NCBI RefSeq assembly: GCF_013114625.1
Contig: NZ_VTXD01000001.1
Location: forward strand, 62,001-126,000
Reading direction: 5' to 3'
From: Vibrio sp. 99-70-13A1
GTDB lineage: Bacteria > Pseudomonadota > Gammaproteobacteria > Enterobacterales > Vibrionaceae
Length of the DNA stretch: 64,000 bases
Below the pieces are notes generated by a model, which saw only the letters and a program-made list of their open reading frames with translations, made no database searches and was not told the origin of the DNA. The position numbers and the translations under genes are program-made. Of this stretch, positions 1 to 9,653 are shown piece after piece (within the stretch, counting starts at the first letter, position 1; each line of letters begins with the position of its first letter).

Positions 1-565
1 GCTTGATATCATCGCAAAGGGTAAACTTGCCTTCGAATTCACCGACTCCCTTCAAGCAGTAGGCATTTCGGTAATGTTTGGGTATTCGCTGAACTTTCTT
101 TATTGGATAAGTGGCAGCCTGAGCCGTTTGAATAGCCACTTCGGAGATATCATTGCCAAAAACATTCCAACCATCACTCCCAAGTGCGGCATGAAACGTC
201 ATAGCCAAGCTATAAACTTCTTCCCCACTTGAGCATGCTGCACTCCAAACCGATAAAGTATGTGATGGGGGTTGTTTCTTATACTGAGTAAGATGATCGT
301 CAAGCCAATCAAATTGATCTTTCTCCCTAAAAAAGTAGGTTTCATGTGTTGTGAGTTTATCGATGAAAATTTGAAGCTCTTGCTGGTGAGATGTTTGATT
401 GAGCAGATTCAAATAATCATCAAAGCAGTCAAAGTTAAAATAGGTTAAACGGCCAAATAGCCGGTTCGCGACTGCCATTTTTTTATGGTCAGCCAATTGA
501 ATCCCTGTGTATTGCTCAAATAAGCATTGAATCTGTTTGAAGCCAGAATCACTCAGTTCCGTCAT
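1..565 (-). CDS. cheR: CheR chemoreceptor glutamate methyltransferase, 3' part off the window
   Basis: Translating the minus strand from the ATG at 565 gives an open frame of 188 codons that reaches the left edge without a stop, so the gene is cut by the window. The N-terminal helical domain carries TTHETYFFRE (about residues 72-81), and the SAM-binding fold begins with WSAACSSGEE (about 107-116); both are hallmarks of CheR. CheR methylates glutamates of chemoreceptors using SAM for adaptation. It is the last visible gene of the minus-strand che operon and is separated from the upstream cheW by about 290 bp that hold a 20-bp tandem repeat, unlike the tight spacing elsewhere in the operon. CheD and CheB would be expected beyond the edge, but that is inference. 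Confidence 0.93.
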   Translation of the reverse strand, partial: MTELSDSGFKQIQCLFEQYTGIQLADHKKMAVANRLFGRLTYFNFDCFDDYLNLLNQTSHQQELQIFIDKLTTHETYFFREKDQFDWLDDHLTQYKKQPPSHTLSVWSAACSSGEEVYSLAMTFHAALGSDGWNVFGNDISEVAIQTAQAATYPIKKVQRIPKHYRNAYCLKGVGEFEGKFTLCDDIK

Positions 566-580
566 AGGTGAATTCGCCTT

Positions 581-775
581 TATAGAGCTACACCAATCCG
601 TGTATAGCTTTTACTAATCCATGTATCGCTTTAATAATTCATGTATCGCTTTTTCATGCATGTATCGCTTTGTTCATGCATGCATAGCATTAATAATGCA
701 TGAGTAGCTTTAATAATGCATGAGCAGCTTTAATAATGCATGAGCAGATTTATTAATACATAAGCAGCATGCCAA
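581..775. repeat. 20-bp-period tandem repeat between cheW and cheR
   Basis: The sequence repeats with an exact period of 20 bp, with unit starts at 601, 621, 641, 661, 681, 701, 721, 741 and 761, and a more degenerate unit at 581. A typical unit reads ATGCATGAGCAGCTTTAATA on the plus strand; the left copies have ATGTATCGCTTTAATAATTC. Many copies contain the palindrome ATGCAT. The period is not a multiple of three and no protein frame runs through it. It lies in the untranslated stretch directly before cheR on the transcribed strand. Confidence 0.9.
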
Positions 776-855
776 TTATTTACCGCTTACTAAGGCAAAC
801 CTACGTGGTAAGTGCCGTATGCAAGTGTTACTTACTTTAGATAAAACCCGTTTCT

Positions 856-1416
856 TCATCTTAAAATCTGGTTAAAAAGTTGTTTTTGATTCGACAGAAT
901 TTCTTGATTAATTGAAGATAAATTCAGTAACGCGGGCATATCTAAGATGATAAATACCTGCTCTTTGATACGCGCCATTGTTGAAACAAATTGAACAGGT
1001 ATATGCACACCAAAATAAGGTGCATCGGTTAAGGCTTCTTTCGTTAAACTTTCAATCGCTTTCACTCTATTCACCAAAATACCAACCGTGACTGTCATAT
1101 TGCTGGCTTCATCGTAGCTTTCGTATAGAACAATGCAGCTGTACTTATCGTAAACTTCCTCATGCTTAAGCCCTAAACGTTTCCCAGCATCAATCACTGG
1201 CACCACGCTTCCTCTTACGTTAATGACGCCACTCACAATACCGTTGCCATCTTTGCCTGAGCACATAGGTACTTTTGTAATTGATTCAAGTTCAATCACT
1301 TCTTTGACACTGCTAATTGAAATACCAAAGGTCTCACCACCAATGTCCACTAATAAGCAGGCACTTATTGGATGGTGTTCTTCCGTATTTTCTTGTTCAA
1401 AATTAGCTTGGTTCAC
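856..1416 (-). CDS. cheW: CheW-type coupling protein (second copy)
   Basis: This 186-residue protein consists of one CheW domain. Residues about 18-170 show the family pattern: ISSVKEVIELESITKVP, then GVINVRGSVVPVIDAGKRLGL, then VGILVNRVKAIESL. CheW proteins bridge receptors and the CheA kinase in the array. It starts 20 nt downstream of the preceding cheW stop, so the two are co-transcribed. The two copies are clearly diverged, so they are probably not redundant: one may couple to the local receptor and the other form CheW rings. That division of labour is inference. Confidence 0.9.
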   Translation of the reverse strand: MNQANFEQENTEEHHPISACLLVDIGGETFGISISSVKEVIELESITKVPMCSGKDGNGIVSGVINVRGSVVPVIDAGKRLGLKHEEVYDKYSCIVLYESYDEASNMTVTVGILVNRVKAIESLTKEALTDAPYFGVHIPVQFVSTMARIKEQVFIILDMPALLNLSSINQEILSNQKQLFNQILR

Positions 1417-1436
1417 ACATCACTCCCTAATGTTTG

Positions 1437-1976
1437 TCATTGCGCCAAGTGTTGTTCATCACTGAACTGGGATTCCTTTAACCAAGCCAATTGAGCATAA
1501 GTCATTAATTTATCAACATTAAGTATAGACAATAAGCGGTTATCTAACTTTGCAACACCGACCAGCACACGATGATCCAATTGACCTGCAAGATCGGGGG
1601 CTTGATCGATCTGCCCCGTTTCAATATCCATAACACGAGTCACAATGTCGACTTTATTCCCTATCTTGTAAACGGTGCCTTGGTAATCCACATCAGAAAT
1701 AACCACACACGTTTTTGCCGTCACAGGGTTTGATTCACGGTTCAAGCAAATCGCTAGGTCGATAATTGGAATGACGTTACCTCTTAGGTTTATCGCCCCT
1801 AAAAGAAACTCTGGCGACAAAGGGATAGATTCAATTTCCGGAAACTCCATAATTTCAGCGACCTTATTAATATTATAAGCGAACAGCTTTCCATCCACTT
1901 TAAACTCTAAGTATTTCTCGCTTTCAACCACTGTGCTTTTATCAGTTGGTTCTATTCTTAAGCCACTAAGTTTCAT
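1437..1976 (-). CDS. cheW: CheW-type coupling protein (first copy)
   Basis: This 179-residue protein has a single CheW domain from about residue 20 onward: YLEFKVDGKLFAYNINKVAEI, then LGAINLRGNVIPIIDLAI, then a C-terminal half resembling a CheW beta barrel. It sits 32 nt after the chemoreceptor stop and just before the second cheW. Its expected role is to link the cytoplasmic tips of chemoreceptors to CheA in the inner-membrane array. A short charged N-terminal extension precedes the domain. The family assignment is firm; the partner receptors are not known. Confidence 0.92.
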   Translation of the reverse strand: MKLSGLRIEPTDKSTVVESEKYLEFKVDGKLFAYNINKVAEIMEFPEIESIPLSPEFLLGAINLRGNVIPIIDLAICLNRESNPVTAKTCVVISDVDYQGTVYKIGNKVDIVTRVMDIETGQIDQAPDLAGQLDHRVLVGVAKLDNRLLSILNVDKLMTYAQLAWLKESQFSDEQHLAQ

Positions 1977-2008
1977 TGGGACCTCACTTGATTCTCTTGC
2001 TCTGATTC

Positions 2009-4033
2009 TTAGTCATCAAATGGAATAAAACCATCAACATGTTTGTTGTTTTTATTCTCAATAGGGTTAATAAATTCACTCGGCCTATTCTCATAATTCA
2101 GGGGTCTAGGCTGGTTATGCCTGCTCTGAGTATACGGGTCGGATTTTTTTAGTTTGAAGAAATTCACTGTCTTACGAATTTCACCAGTTTGCTCTTGCAC
2201 CATGATGGCAGTTGACGCTAGCTCTTCAGACGCAGAAGCATTTTGCTGAGCAATATCATCAAGTTGAGAAACAGTTCGGTTAATTTCTGCAACACTGGTG
2301 CTTTGCTCTGTTGAGGCAGCAGTGATTTCTTGAACTAGATCTGCCGTTTTCTGTATGTTCGGCACCATTCTGTTCAACATATCCCCTGCATGCTGTGCCA
2401 CTTTCACGCTGTTATCCGCTAATGTACTGATTTCCTGAGCGGCAATTTGGCTTCTCTCGGCAAGCTTTCTTACTTCATCTGCCACTACCGCAAAGCCTTT
2501 ACCATGCTCTCCAGCCCTGGCTGCCTCTATTGCTGCATTCAGCGCTAACAGGTTAGTTTTGTAGGCAATGTCTTCAATGATTCCTATTTTCTGTGCGATT
2601 TCTGTCATGGCGTTGACCGTGTCATTCACCGCTTGCCCACCGTCATGAGCCTCTGCACTTGATTGGGTAGCAATCCCATTGGTGACTTTGGAGTTATCCG
2701 TATTCATTGAAATTGAAGAACTCATTTGATCAAGCGAAGCACTGGTTTCTTCTACACTGGTCGCCAATTGATTAGAGGTAGAACTCAACATTTTAGAAGT
2801 AGTACTCACTTCATTGGTACTATGAGCAATGGCTTCAACCGATGCTTGAATGTCTAACAAAATATTCTGTAAACGTTCGATAAATCCATTGAAACTTTTG
2901 GCTGTTTCACCAATTTCATCTTGCCCAAAATCAGGAATTCGTCTTGTTAAGTCCCCTTCGCCAGAACGTAAATCTTCCGCGGCTTCCGCCAGGGCTTTAA
3001 TTGGCATCACTATGCCTCTAATCAAAAATAAAGCGGTAGCCACAGCCAGTAATACTGCTGCCACTAATAGCCCCCACACCAAAGAAATACTGTCACGAGC
3101 CGCCGTAATAAGTTCATCTAATGATTGGTTACTTTGGTTACTCGCGTTGGTGTTGATACTCTCTAAGATATCTTCCAATTTATTGAAAACTTCATGCTCC
3201 AATTTATCAATTTCTATTGCAGCATTAATTTTATCTCTTGGGTTGTAAGTCGCGAAAATATCACGGCCACCGCTGTACAGCTCTTCATACATTCTCTCCA
3301 CTTCAGCGAGGCTTTGAATTTCTTCTGGTCGGCGCTCCAAAGGTTTAATTTCTTTAAGGAAATCAGCAAAATTTCTCGCTTCACGCTCAAATTGATTAAC
3401 CGCACCACTTTCTCCTCTCATGTAGGCATTTAACGCCGACATCATGTCACCTTGTTCATCGATTAACTCAAGGTAATACCTTACCCCTTGCAAATCATCT
3501 TTCACGACTTCCTCAAAACTGCCAGAGCTACCAGCATCAGCCACTTCCTCTTCTTTCAATGTATCGAGCAGACGTTCCAATGGAATCGCAAACTCTTCAA
3601 TAAGGTAGTCATACTTATCTGCCGCTTGCTGTTCTCGGGTAGGATCAAACACATTAAAAACCAGCGATTGTGCATCGGTAAAATAACGGTCTGAAAGCTC
3701 TTCAAGTTGTCTCATGGATACAGCATCGACGGTTTGAAGCTGTTTAAGTTCTTCGAAGAAAGTAATGAGTTCGGTATGGTTCGCTCTAAAATCTTCTTTT
3801 TCTTCTGATTCTCCAGTAATGAACTCTAATACATTTGAGTTCATATCACCCAGCTCATCAAGCATAGCTAAAGACAAGATTGCCTCTGGAATATCGTAAC
3901 TCCCTACGCTAATTGCATACCCCTCAATGGCTCTGTTTTTCACTTGAACCGAAATGGCAATAATTAGAAATAAAGCCCCCATAGTAAGCATGGCGAGAAT
4001 TATTTTATTCTTGATGGATAATTTATTTAGCAT
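2009..4033 (-). CDS. Transmembrane methyl-accepting chemotaxis protein
   Basis: This is a 674-residue chemoreceptor. A TM segment lies at about residues 9-29 and a second at about 314-337, flanking a roughly 285-residue periplasmic, strongly helical region. That size fits a helical-bimodular (HBM-like) or related four-helix sensor, but the ligand is unknown. A HAMP domain follows (about 334-388), then the signalling domain with the hairpin tip [20 protein letters not shown] near residue 504. The tip style matches receptors usually paired with this class of CheA. No C-terminal NWETF-type CheR tether is present; the tail ends GFIPFDD. It begins 2 nt after cheA, so this receptor is probably dedicated to the local pathway. 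Confidence 0.95.
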   Translation of the reverse strand: MLNKLSIKNKIILAMLTMGALFLIIAISVQVKNRAIEGYAISVGSYDIPEAILSLAMLDELGDMNSNVLEFITGESEEKEDFRANHTELITFFEELKQLQTVDAVSMRQLEELSDRYFTDAQSLVFNVFDPTREQQAADKYDYLIEEFAIPLERLLDTLKEEEVADAGSSGSFEEVVKDDLQGVRYYLELIDEQGDMMSALNAYMRGESGAVNQFEREARNFADFLKEIKPLERRPEEIQSLAEVERMYEELYSGGRDIFATYNPRDKINAAIEIDKLEHEVFNKLEDILESINTNASNQSNQSLDELITAARDSISLVWGLLVAAVLLAVATALFLIRGIVMPIKALAEAAEDLRSGEGDLTRRIPDFGQDEIGETAKSFNGFIERLQNILLDIQASVEAIAHSTNEVSTTSKMLSSTSNQLATSVEETSASLDQMSSSISMNTDNSKVTNGIATQSSAEAHDGGQAVNDTVNAMTEIAQKIGIIEDIAYKTNLLALNAAIEAARAGEHGKGFAVVADEVRKLAERSQIAAQEISTLADNSVKVAQHAGDMLNRMVPNIQKTADLVQEITAASTEQSTSVAEINRTVSQLDDIAQQNASASEELASTAIMVQEQTGEIRKTVNFFKLKKSDPYTQSRHNQPRPLNYENRPSEFINPIENKNNKHVDGFIPFDD

Positions 4034-4035
4034 TG

Positions 4036-6330
4036 CTATGCTCCTTGCTCGTCGCTATCCATATTCTTTTCAATACAATCCAGTTCTTGTCGGTTAACCG
4101 CTGATTGAATGAGAGAAAATACATCTAAAATAATGGCAACGATGCCATTACCTAAAATTGTGGCGCCGCTGACGCCTTTCAGACCTTCAAACAACCGGCC
4201 TAATGGTTTTATCACCGTTTGAAATTCACCCAGCAATGAGTCAACAACTAACCCAGCCCTAAGAGTTCCAAATTGAACAATGACTAGAGACTCCTGAGAA
4301 TCATTGATCGCCTCTTCAGCACCAAACCATTCCCTAAGCCGTAAAAAAGGCAGCACTTCCCCGCGAAGATCTATGAAACTTCGACCTTCAAGCGTCTCAA
4401 AAGGCGCTATTTCATGAAGCTCTAAACATTCCACAACGTTATCAAGAGGGATGACATAACTCGTCCCTGCAATTTCAAACAAGAATCCATCAATAATCGA
4501 CAGTGTCAGAGGTAAATGAATTGTGACTTGAGTACCTACATTTGGCTCAGTGCTCACTTCAACATTGCCACGTAATTGCTCGATGTTTCGCTTCACCACA
4601 TCCATTCCGACACCACGACCAGATAAGTTAGTCACTTGCTCTGAAGTCGAGAAACCTGGTTCAAAAATTAGAGCAAATATATCTCTCTCATTGAGGTGAT
4701 TAGCACTGGTGATCAACTCTTGCTCAATAGCTTGGGCTATGACGCGTTCTTTATCTAAGCCTCTGCCATCATCCAGCACTTCAATAACAATAGAGCCTGA
4801 TTCATGGTAAGCATTTAAAGAAATAGTCCCGACTTCAGGCTTACCCATTATTATTCTTTGTTCTGGTGGTTCTATGCCATGGTCAATAGCATTGCGAATG
4901 ATATGAGTGAGTGGATCACTGAGTTTTTCAACAAAGGTTTTATCCAGCTCAGTCTCGGCACCATTGATCTGCAAAGTCACTTGTTTTCCAACAGATAAAG
5001 CAATATCACGCACGATCCGTTTAAATTTATTAAACGTGTCACCGACTTGAACCATCCTTAGTTGCAAAGAGCTGTCTCTAATATTTTCAACTAACCGCTC
5101 CAATTGAACGATGGTTTCAATTAATGCTTCATTGCCAGTTTCATGAGCTAATAAGGTGGTTCTTGCACCGGTAATCACAATTTCGCCCACTTGATCAATC
5201 AGCTTGTCCAACTTGTCGGCTTCTACCCTTAACGTTTTATTGCTATGAATTCTTTGGTGTTGCTTGGATATTGCTGCTTGAGCAACTGCAACTGGCATCG
5301 CTTGATGGTTCAAGTCCCCAGTATTTGAATAAGGTGAATGACTGTCTTTAGCTACCCCTAACTCATTGTGGATTACTGATTCCTGAGAGTTTTCTTGCTC
5401 TGCTTGTCCTTGTCCTTGCAGAAGATCATGAGGTGTAATAGCTCCACACTGAACCAGTATTTCGCCTAACCTTTGATTCGATTCAGGAAGTTGATTCATC
5501 AACTCTATAAAAGCATTTATGCGGCTATTTGGTGGGATAATATGAATATCAGCATCTTGTCGTATGAACTCAAACACATCTTCAATGTCTTGCTTACTCG
5601 CTGATGTACTTAATTGAATTTCAAATCCTAAGTAGCAAATCTCTGGGTCAAGTTCTTCTGGTTGAAATCGATCGAGTGAAGAGAGGCTATTCTCAGCATC
5701 ACCATGTACAGAACATGGGAACAACCCATCATCAACCACGACTATTGATTTAATAGTACCCAACTGACTCAAGTATCGGACAAAGGCTTTCGGATCGAGA
5801 CCATCCTGAAATACTTTAGGGTGAGGCCTAAATGAAACATGCCAGGTTTGAGCAAATTCAGATGCCCCTTCAAGCTCACTTAGCCGTTTTTTTTGACTCG
5901 CATCCTCAAGAGTTTTCTTGGTATCAACAGCCACTTGAGGGCAATGCTTATCCAATTCAGCATACAAGCTTAAATATCGGTGTTGAATGTCGCCTTCTAT
6001 TGGTTTTCCAATGAAGTTAATCAGCTCAGTTAACACATCGCAGACTTTCAAACCTAAATCGATAAGCGCTTGAGTTAAAGTGCGGTTTTGATCTCTTACC
6101 TGTTCTAAAATCGTTTCATATCGATGGCTAATTTCAACTATTTCATCCAAACCAAATAAACCTGCGCTCCCCTTAATCGTATGAATAGAGCGAAACATCG
6201 AGTTAATTTTATCTGACTTAGGCTCTTGCCCAAGCCCATCAATTTCCAATAATAATTGTTCTAAATCCACCAACAATTCTCGGGCTTCATTAACAAAGGT
6301 ACTGAGTGCCGCTTGCAGTTCATTAGTCAT
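4036..6330 (-). CDS. cheA: CheA chemotaxis histidine kinase
   Basis: This 764-residue kinase has an HPt (P1) domain with the phosphorylatable His50 in HTIKGSAG. An accessory region at about 150-300 includes a SFRPHPKVF segment and a [10 protein letters not shown] segment. The P3 dimerisation domain starts near 365. The P4 ATPase shows N box NAIDHG near 482, G1 DDGRGLD near 522 and G2 GRGVGMDVV near 570. A CheW-like P5 domain runs from about 610 to the end. It phosphorylates the CheY encoded upstream. Its start overlaps the STAS gene by 8 bp and its stop lies 2 nt before the chemoreceptor, so translation is coupled. No CheB-type receiver is fused to it. Confidence 0.96.
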   Translation of the reverse strand: MTNELQAALSTFVNEARELLVDLEQLLLEIDGLGQEPKSDKINSMFRSIHTIKGSAGLFGLDEIVEISHRYETILEQVRDQNRTLTQALIDLGLKVCDVLTELINFIGKPIEGDIQHRYLSLYAELDKHCPQVAVDTKKTLEDASQKKRLSELEGASEFAQTWHVSFRPHPKVFQDGLDPKAFVRYLSQLGTIKSIVVVDDGLFPCSVHGDAENSLSSLDRFQPEELDPEICYLGFEIQLSTSASKQDIEDVFEFIRQDADIHIIPPNSRINAFIELMNQLPESNQRLGEILVQCGAITPHDLLQGQGQAEQENSQESVIHNELGVAKDSHSPYSNTGDLNHQAMPVAVAQAAISKQHQRIHSNKTLRVEADKLDKLIDQVGEIVITGARTTLLAHETGNEALIETIVQLERLVENIRDSSLQLRMVQVGDTFNKFKRIVRDIALSVGKQVTLQINGAETELDKTFVEKLSDPLTHIIRNAIDHGIEPPEQRIIMGKPEVGTISLNAYHESGSIVIEVLDDGRGLDKERVIAQAIEQELITSANHLNERDIFALIFEPGFSTSEQVTNLSGRGVGMDVVKRNIEQLRGNVEVSTEPNVGTQVTIHLPLTLSIIDGFLFEIAGTSYVIPLDNVVECLELHEIAPFETLEGRSFIDLRGEVLPFLRLREWFGAEEAINDSQESLVIVQFGTLRAGLVVDSLLGEFQTVIKPLGRLFEGLKGVSGATILGNGIVAIILDVFSLIQSAVNRQELDCIEKNMDSDEQGA

Positions 6331-6601
6331 AATTTCGCGTACTCATTGACTCAAGACCAAGCAATGAAAATGCACTTCTCAATCGATCACTTGGATCAAC
6401 AAGTGAGACATGATGCAGGCTTTTATCATGAAGAAATTTACACAAAATTTGTATGCCTGCTGTATCGACTTCTTCTACTCGCGAGCCATCTATCTGGCAA
6501 TGCCCATGAGTATTCAAATGGTCACAAATATCGCCATAAACTTCTGAAGCCTCGTAAATGGTGAATTCATCGGGCAGAAAGTACGCATGTTTTTTTGGCA
6601 T
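6323..6601 (-). CDS. STAS-domain protein in the che operon
   Basis: This 92-residue protein is a single STAS (anti-sigma-factor-antagonist-like) domain. The segment SRVEEVDTAGIQILCKFL aligns with the usual D-S-S/A-G-hydrophobic signature, but the usual phosphorylatable Ser position is Thr in DTAG. STAS proteins bind partner kinases or form scaffolds. Placed between CheY and CheA and overlapping cheA by 8 bp, it probably docks on a che component or connects the pathway to another output. The function is inference. It starts 9 nt after cheY. Confidence 0.75.
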   Translation of the reverse strand: MPKKHAYFLPDEFTIYEASEVYGDICDHLNTHGHCQIDGSRVEEVDTAGIQILCKFLHDKSLHHVSLVDPSDRLRSAFSLLGLESMSTRNYD

Positions 6602-6610
6602 TTCCCCTCC

Positions 6611-6979
6611 CTACGACTCTAAAATTTTCGATACAGCTTGTAGCATTTGATCGGGTCGAAAAGGCTTCGCTAACCAAGCTTTCGCACCCGCTTTACGGCT
6701 TTCCTCCATCAAGTAAGGCTGACTTTCTGTGGTGAGCATAATAATGGGTGTGAATTTATACTTAGCGAGCTCTTTCACCGCTTTTACAAAATCAATACCA
6801 TTCATATTGGGCATATTGACATCACTAATGATTAAATGAACTTTAGTACCATCTAACTTCGCTAAACCATCCAGTCCATCTTTTGCTTCGATCACTGTGT
6901 AACCCGCACCAACTAAAGCGATATTGACGACTTGCCTCAGTGATTCTGAATCATCAACAATCAATATTGTTTTGTTCAT
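6611..6979 (-). CDS. cheY: CheY-like single-domain response regulator
   Basis: This 122-residue protein is one receiver domain. The acidic pair D9-D10, phospho-acceptor D53 in ISDVNMPNMNG, a Thr in MLTTES and Lys105 in AKPF are all present. There is no output domain, so it acts by binding a partner after phosphorylation by the CheA encoded two genes downstream. It lies 44 nt after the DxxxQ membrane protein and 9 nt before the STAS gene. Whether it reaches the flagellar switch or another target cannot be told from sequence. Confidence 0.92.
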   Translation of the reverse strand: MNKTILIVDDSESLRQVVNIALVGAGYTVIEAKDGLDGLAKLDGTKVHLIISDVNMPNMNGIDFVKAVKELAKYKFTPIIMLTTESQPYLMEESRKAGAKAWLAKPFRPDQMLQAVSKILES

Positions 6980-7023
6980 CCTTTAACTCCTGTTCTCCAA
7001 TTTCATGACTGTATGTTTCCATT

Positions 7024-7662
7024 TTAAAAATAAGTCACGTCATCACTATTCTTGTCTTCCTGATTATTTGTTCTTGATTCAATTTTATTAATCGCTTCCA
7101 GCAATCGGTCTTCATCAAAATATGTCGTTGTTTTATTCGGGTCGTTCAATACCGCCTCAACTTGATTGCTAATTAAATGCAAAGCCTCTAAAATACCAGA
7201 TTGCATTTGCTGAGTCCTGTCTCCAAATTGCAGCAGTAAGATGATTTGGTTATGAATTTTTTTGACTTTTTCAGTCGCGCGCTGACATTGTTCTGCGGTT
7301 AATTCTTTTGATGATAAAAGCCCACAGATCTTGTTTGATTGTTCTGATAATTGTTTAAAGAGAGAGGCTAACTGGTCCACAGAATTGGACGAATCTTGGC
7401 AAGAATAATCAAGCTGGCGAACGAGCTTAGGGAGAAGAATGTTATTGAGAGAAAAGAGGACTTGGTATAGTTCTTCAGACGGTAACTTTCTTGGTTTCAT
7501 TTGAAAATATGACACGAGAAAGCCACCTAAAACCGCAATGGTTAGGCTTGCAAATAAAACTTGTGGTACAGCCCCAAAAAACAAAAATAGCGCTACAAAA
7601 GAAACAATGCCCAATACGCAAATAGATCTCAATAATATGGGCAGTGAGGTGTTATTCATCAA
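7024..7662 (-). CDS. Membrane-anchored helical protein with CheZ-like DxxxQ motif
   Basis: I do not recognise this 212-residue protein as a named family. Two hydrophobic segments (about residues 11-30 and 34-53) anchor it in the inner membrane, and the rest is cytoplasmic and helical. Residues 143-152 read LLQFGDRTQQ, placing D148 and Q152 in the same DxxxQ spacing as the catalytic Asp and Gln of the CheY phosphatase CheZ (QDLTGQ). A polar, probably flexible tail follows and ends SDDVTYF, acidic then aromatic, somewhat like the CheY-binding tail of CheZ. It is the first gene of the operon, directly before cheY. A role as a membrane-tethered CheY-P phosphatase is inference. Confidence 0.7.
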   Translation of the reverse strand: MMNNTSLPILLRSICVLGIVSFVALFLFFGAVPQVLFASLTIAVLGGFLVSYFQMKPRKLPSEELYQVLFSLNNILLPKLVRQLDYSCQDSSNSVDQLASLFKQLSEQSNKICGLLSSKELTAEQCQRATEKVKKIHNQIILLLQFGDRTQQMQSGILEALHLISNQVEAVLNDPNKTTTYFDEDRLLEAINKIESRTNNQEDKNSDDVTYF

Positions 7663-7740
7663 CTAACCTACTTGGCTTTACTATTGTCCTTTTTATAGAT
7701 TAGTTCATATTCAGCAAGTTGATGATTAATTTGAAAGTTT

Positions 7741-7773
7741 ATTACTTGGCGCACAAAATCGGCACCAAGTAAT
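7741..7773. terminator. Stem-loop between gtrA-like gene and che operon
   Basis: ATTACTTGG (7741-7749) is the reverse complement of CCAAGTAAT (7765-7773), separated by 15 nt. It lies just after the stop of the GtrA-family gene on the minus strand. It lacks a clear T run, so it is a weak terminator or an mRNA 3'-end stem. Confidence 0.45.
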
Positions 7774-7786
7774 TAGAAATGATGAT

Positions 7787-8182
7787 CTACCGAGCAAAAA
7801 CCCAATATTGGCTAAGTAAATAGTTACTCACCATTCCTACTAATACCCCGATAGCCATCGCGATAAACATAGCTCCTGTAAAAGCAGGTAATAGCTCACT
7901 GACCACTTTAAAACATACTAGATTGGGTACCGCAGAAAAAGACGCTGACAGCATGAACTTTTGCCATTGTTTTACGTTCTCTTTCCAAGAGCCATTTCCT
8001 TTGTATTCGAAGGTCAACACTCGATTGCCAAACCAAGTGCTGGTTGCTGCAACAATAAATGCGCCACCTCTTGCCCACATTAACGGTAAACCTATCCAGT
8101 AATGCAGTATGGCAAAAGCAGTGCAATCGACGACAAAGCCACCAGCACCAACAAGGGCAAACTTAACGACTTTACTGTTCAT
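7787..8182 (-). CDS. GtrA-family membrane protein (putative lipid-linked sugar flippase)
   Basis: This 131-residue protein has four predicted membrane helices, and its N-terminal KFALVGAGGFVVDCTAFAIL is typical of GtrA (PF04138). GtrA proteins are thought to flip undecaprenyl-phosphate-linked sugar across the inner membrane. Its start overlaps the end of the GT-C glycosyltransferase gene by 11 bp, so it is the last gene of a coupled three-gene operon. This matches the logic of gtrABC glycosylation cassettes. The family call is strong; the sugar and acceptor are unknown. Confidence 0.85.
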   Translation of the reverse strand: MNSKVVKFALVGAGGFVVDCTAFAILHYWIGLPLMWARGGAFIVAATSTWFGNRVLTFEYKGNGSWKENVKQWQKFMLSASFSAVPNLVCFKVVSELLPAFTGAMFIAMAIGVLVGMVSNYLLSQYWVFAR

Positions 8183-9653
8183 TCAAAGCCATGGTTGTAT
8201 CTTTATTTAACTGAGTCACTAATTCATCTTGCACACCAGTATTCGTACAGGTGAACAATACTCGCTTTGCTTCAGGTGTTGGCTCTAAAACACAAGTCAG
8301 TGCATTCTCACGAATACCAGCTTCAACTTCCGCTTTCTTACCTATTAAATAGTATTTTGAAACATCATTTAGCTGATTCTTATCCGTCAATTTCTTTGCT
8401 TGACCTTGGCTATAAAACTGCCCAGAAAATGGACGAGAGCCAATATAGAAGCTTGGTGCATCATCTAAAATATGTTCGAAGATAACGCGATCACTTTTCT
8501 CATTAGCTTTACCTAAATTGAGCAGTAACATGGCGATCATTAACATCACAGGCAAAACAAGAGCAACACTAGAGAACCACTTCTTATCTTTTTCCACCAC
8601 CAGCATTGCTATCAATAAGCCTAAAGCTGGAATACCAGGTAAAACATAAGCGGGTAAGATATTCCCAGCCATAGTGAACAAAATAAGAGGTGAGATTAAC
8701 CAACAAATCAAGAATGAGAAGAGCCCCTTTTGCTCAGAGTTCACCTGCTTTACTTTATCTCTGCGTATAAACGCTAAAATAGGCAATACGATAGACCAAG
8801 GCGCTGCAGACTGAATCCAGAAGACCCAAATCATTCCTCTTGTTTCATTATGGGCTGAACCATATAAGTCCCCTTCCCAACCACTGACAACAAAGCGCTT
8901 GAAGTGTTCGCCCACAATAAAATAGTCGATAAAACCTGGTGTTGCCGCTTCAGCCATAATGTACCAAGGCAATGCGATAACCAGCATTATGATGATGCCT
9001 GACACAATAGGGAAACGCTTCCACAACTGAACAAATGCACCAATAAACCCATGCTGCAAAACTAACCACGGAAAAACAGCAATGCCCATAATAACGATAG
9101 CGACAGGACCTTTTGCTAATAAGCCACATGCCAAGCCAACAAACCCAAGGTAACCCCACAGCTTATTAATTTTATCGCTGCCATCGCCTTTCCAACAGAA
9201 ATAAAAGCCCACCATCGCCATAGTCATTGCGAGTGTCAGTGCCATGTCTGTCATCACAGCGCCTGCCGCAATCGAGAAAATACCGCACGTTGCTAATACC
9301 ACACAGGCAACCAAAGCACTTTGGCCTGTTTTCTTGGCCATAAAGGCAATAATGCCGATGGTCATCACACCCGCTAGCCAGTGCGGAGCACGAACAGCAA
9401 ATTCATTTAGCCCAAACAATTCAATGCCTACAGCACTCATCCAAGTAAACAATGGCGGCTTGCCCCAAAAAGGGATGCCGTAATCAAATTGTGGTGTCAG
9501 CCAATTACCTGTTTCAACCATTAACCGAGCCATTTCACCATAGCGAGCTTCAGTGGTATCCATTAACGGGTAGGTGGCTAATGAAATCAACCTAAGTAGA
9601 AGAGCAAAAGCGAGTAAGCTCCATAAATGAGTTCTATTTAAGCTGAAGCTCAT
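8172..9653 (-). CDS. ArnT/PMT-like integral membrane glycosyltransferase (GT39/GT83 type)
   Basis: This 493-residue polytopic protein has many hydrophobic helices. Its first periplasmic loop holds MDTTEARYGEMARLM (about residues 31-45) and then FWGKPPLF, the conserved acidic loop of GT-C enzymes of the ArnT/PMT group. Such enzymes transfer a sugar from a polyprenyl-phosphate donor to lipid A, LPS or protein on the periplasmic face. It overlaps the GT2 gene by 4 bp and the GtrA gene by 11 bp, so donor synthesis, flipping and transfer are encoded together. The C-terminal third (about 390-493) is a soluble-looking periplasmic domain. The acceptor is not deducible. Confidence 0.85.
   Translation of the reverse strand: MSFSLNRTHLWSLLAFALLLRLISLATYPLMDTTEARYGEMARLMVETGNWLTPQFDYGIPFWGKPPLFTWMSAVGIELFGLNEFAVRAPHWLAGVMTIGIIAFMAKKTGQSALVACVVLATCGIFSIAAGAVMTDMALTLAMTMAMVGFYFCWKGDGSDKINKLWGYLGFVGLACGLLAKGPVAIVIMGIAVFPWLVLQHGFIGAFVQLWKRFPIVSGIIIMLVIALPWYIMAEAATPGFIDYFIVGEHFKRFVVSGWEGDLYGSAHNETRGMIWVFWIQSAAPWSIVLPILAFIRRDKVKQVNSEQKGLFSFLICWLISPLILFTMAGNILPAYVLPGIPALGLLIAMLVVEKDKKWFSSVALVLPVMLMIAMLLLNLGKANEKSDRVIFEHILDDAPSFYIGSRPFSGQFYSQGQAKKLTDKNQLNDVSKYYLIGKKAEVEAGIRENALTCVLEPTPEAKRVLFTCTNTGVQDELVTQLNKDTTMALNEQ

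Noticed and set aside
655..690. ATGCATGC stretches as a separate inverted-repeat element
   Set aside because: They are part of the 20-bp tandem units and need no separate explanation.
581..775. CRISPR array
   Set aside because: The repeats are contiguous, 20 bp, without unique spacers, and no cas genes are present.
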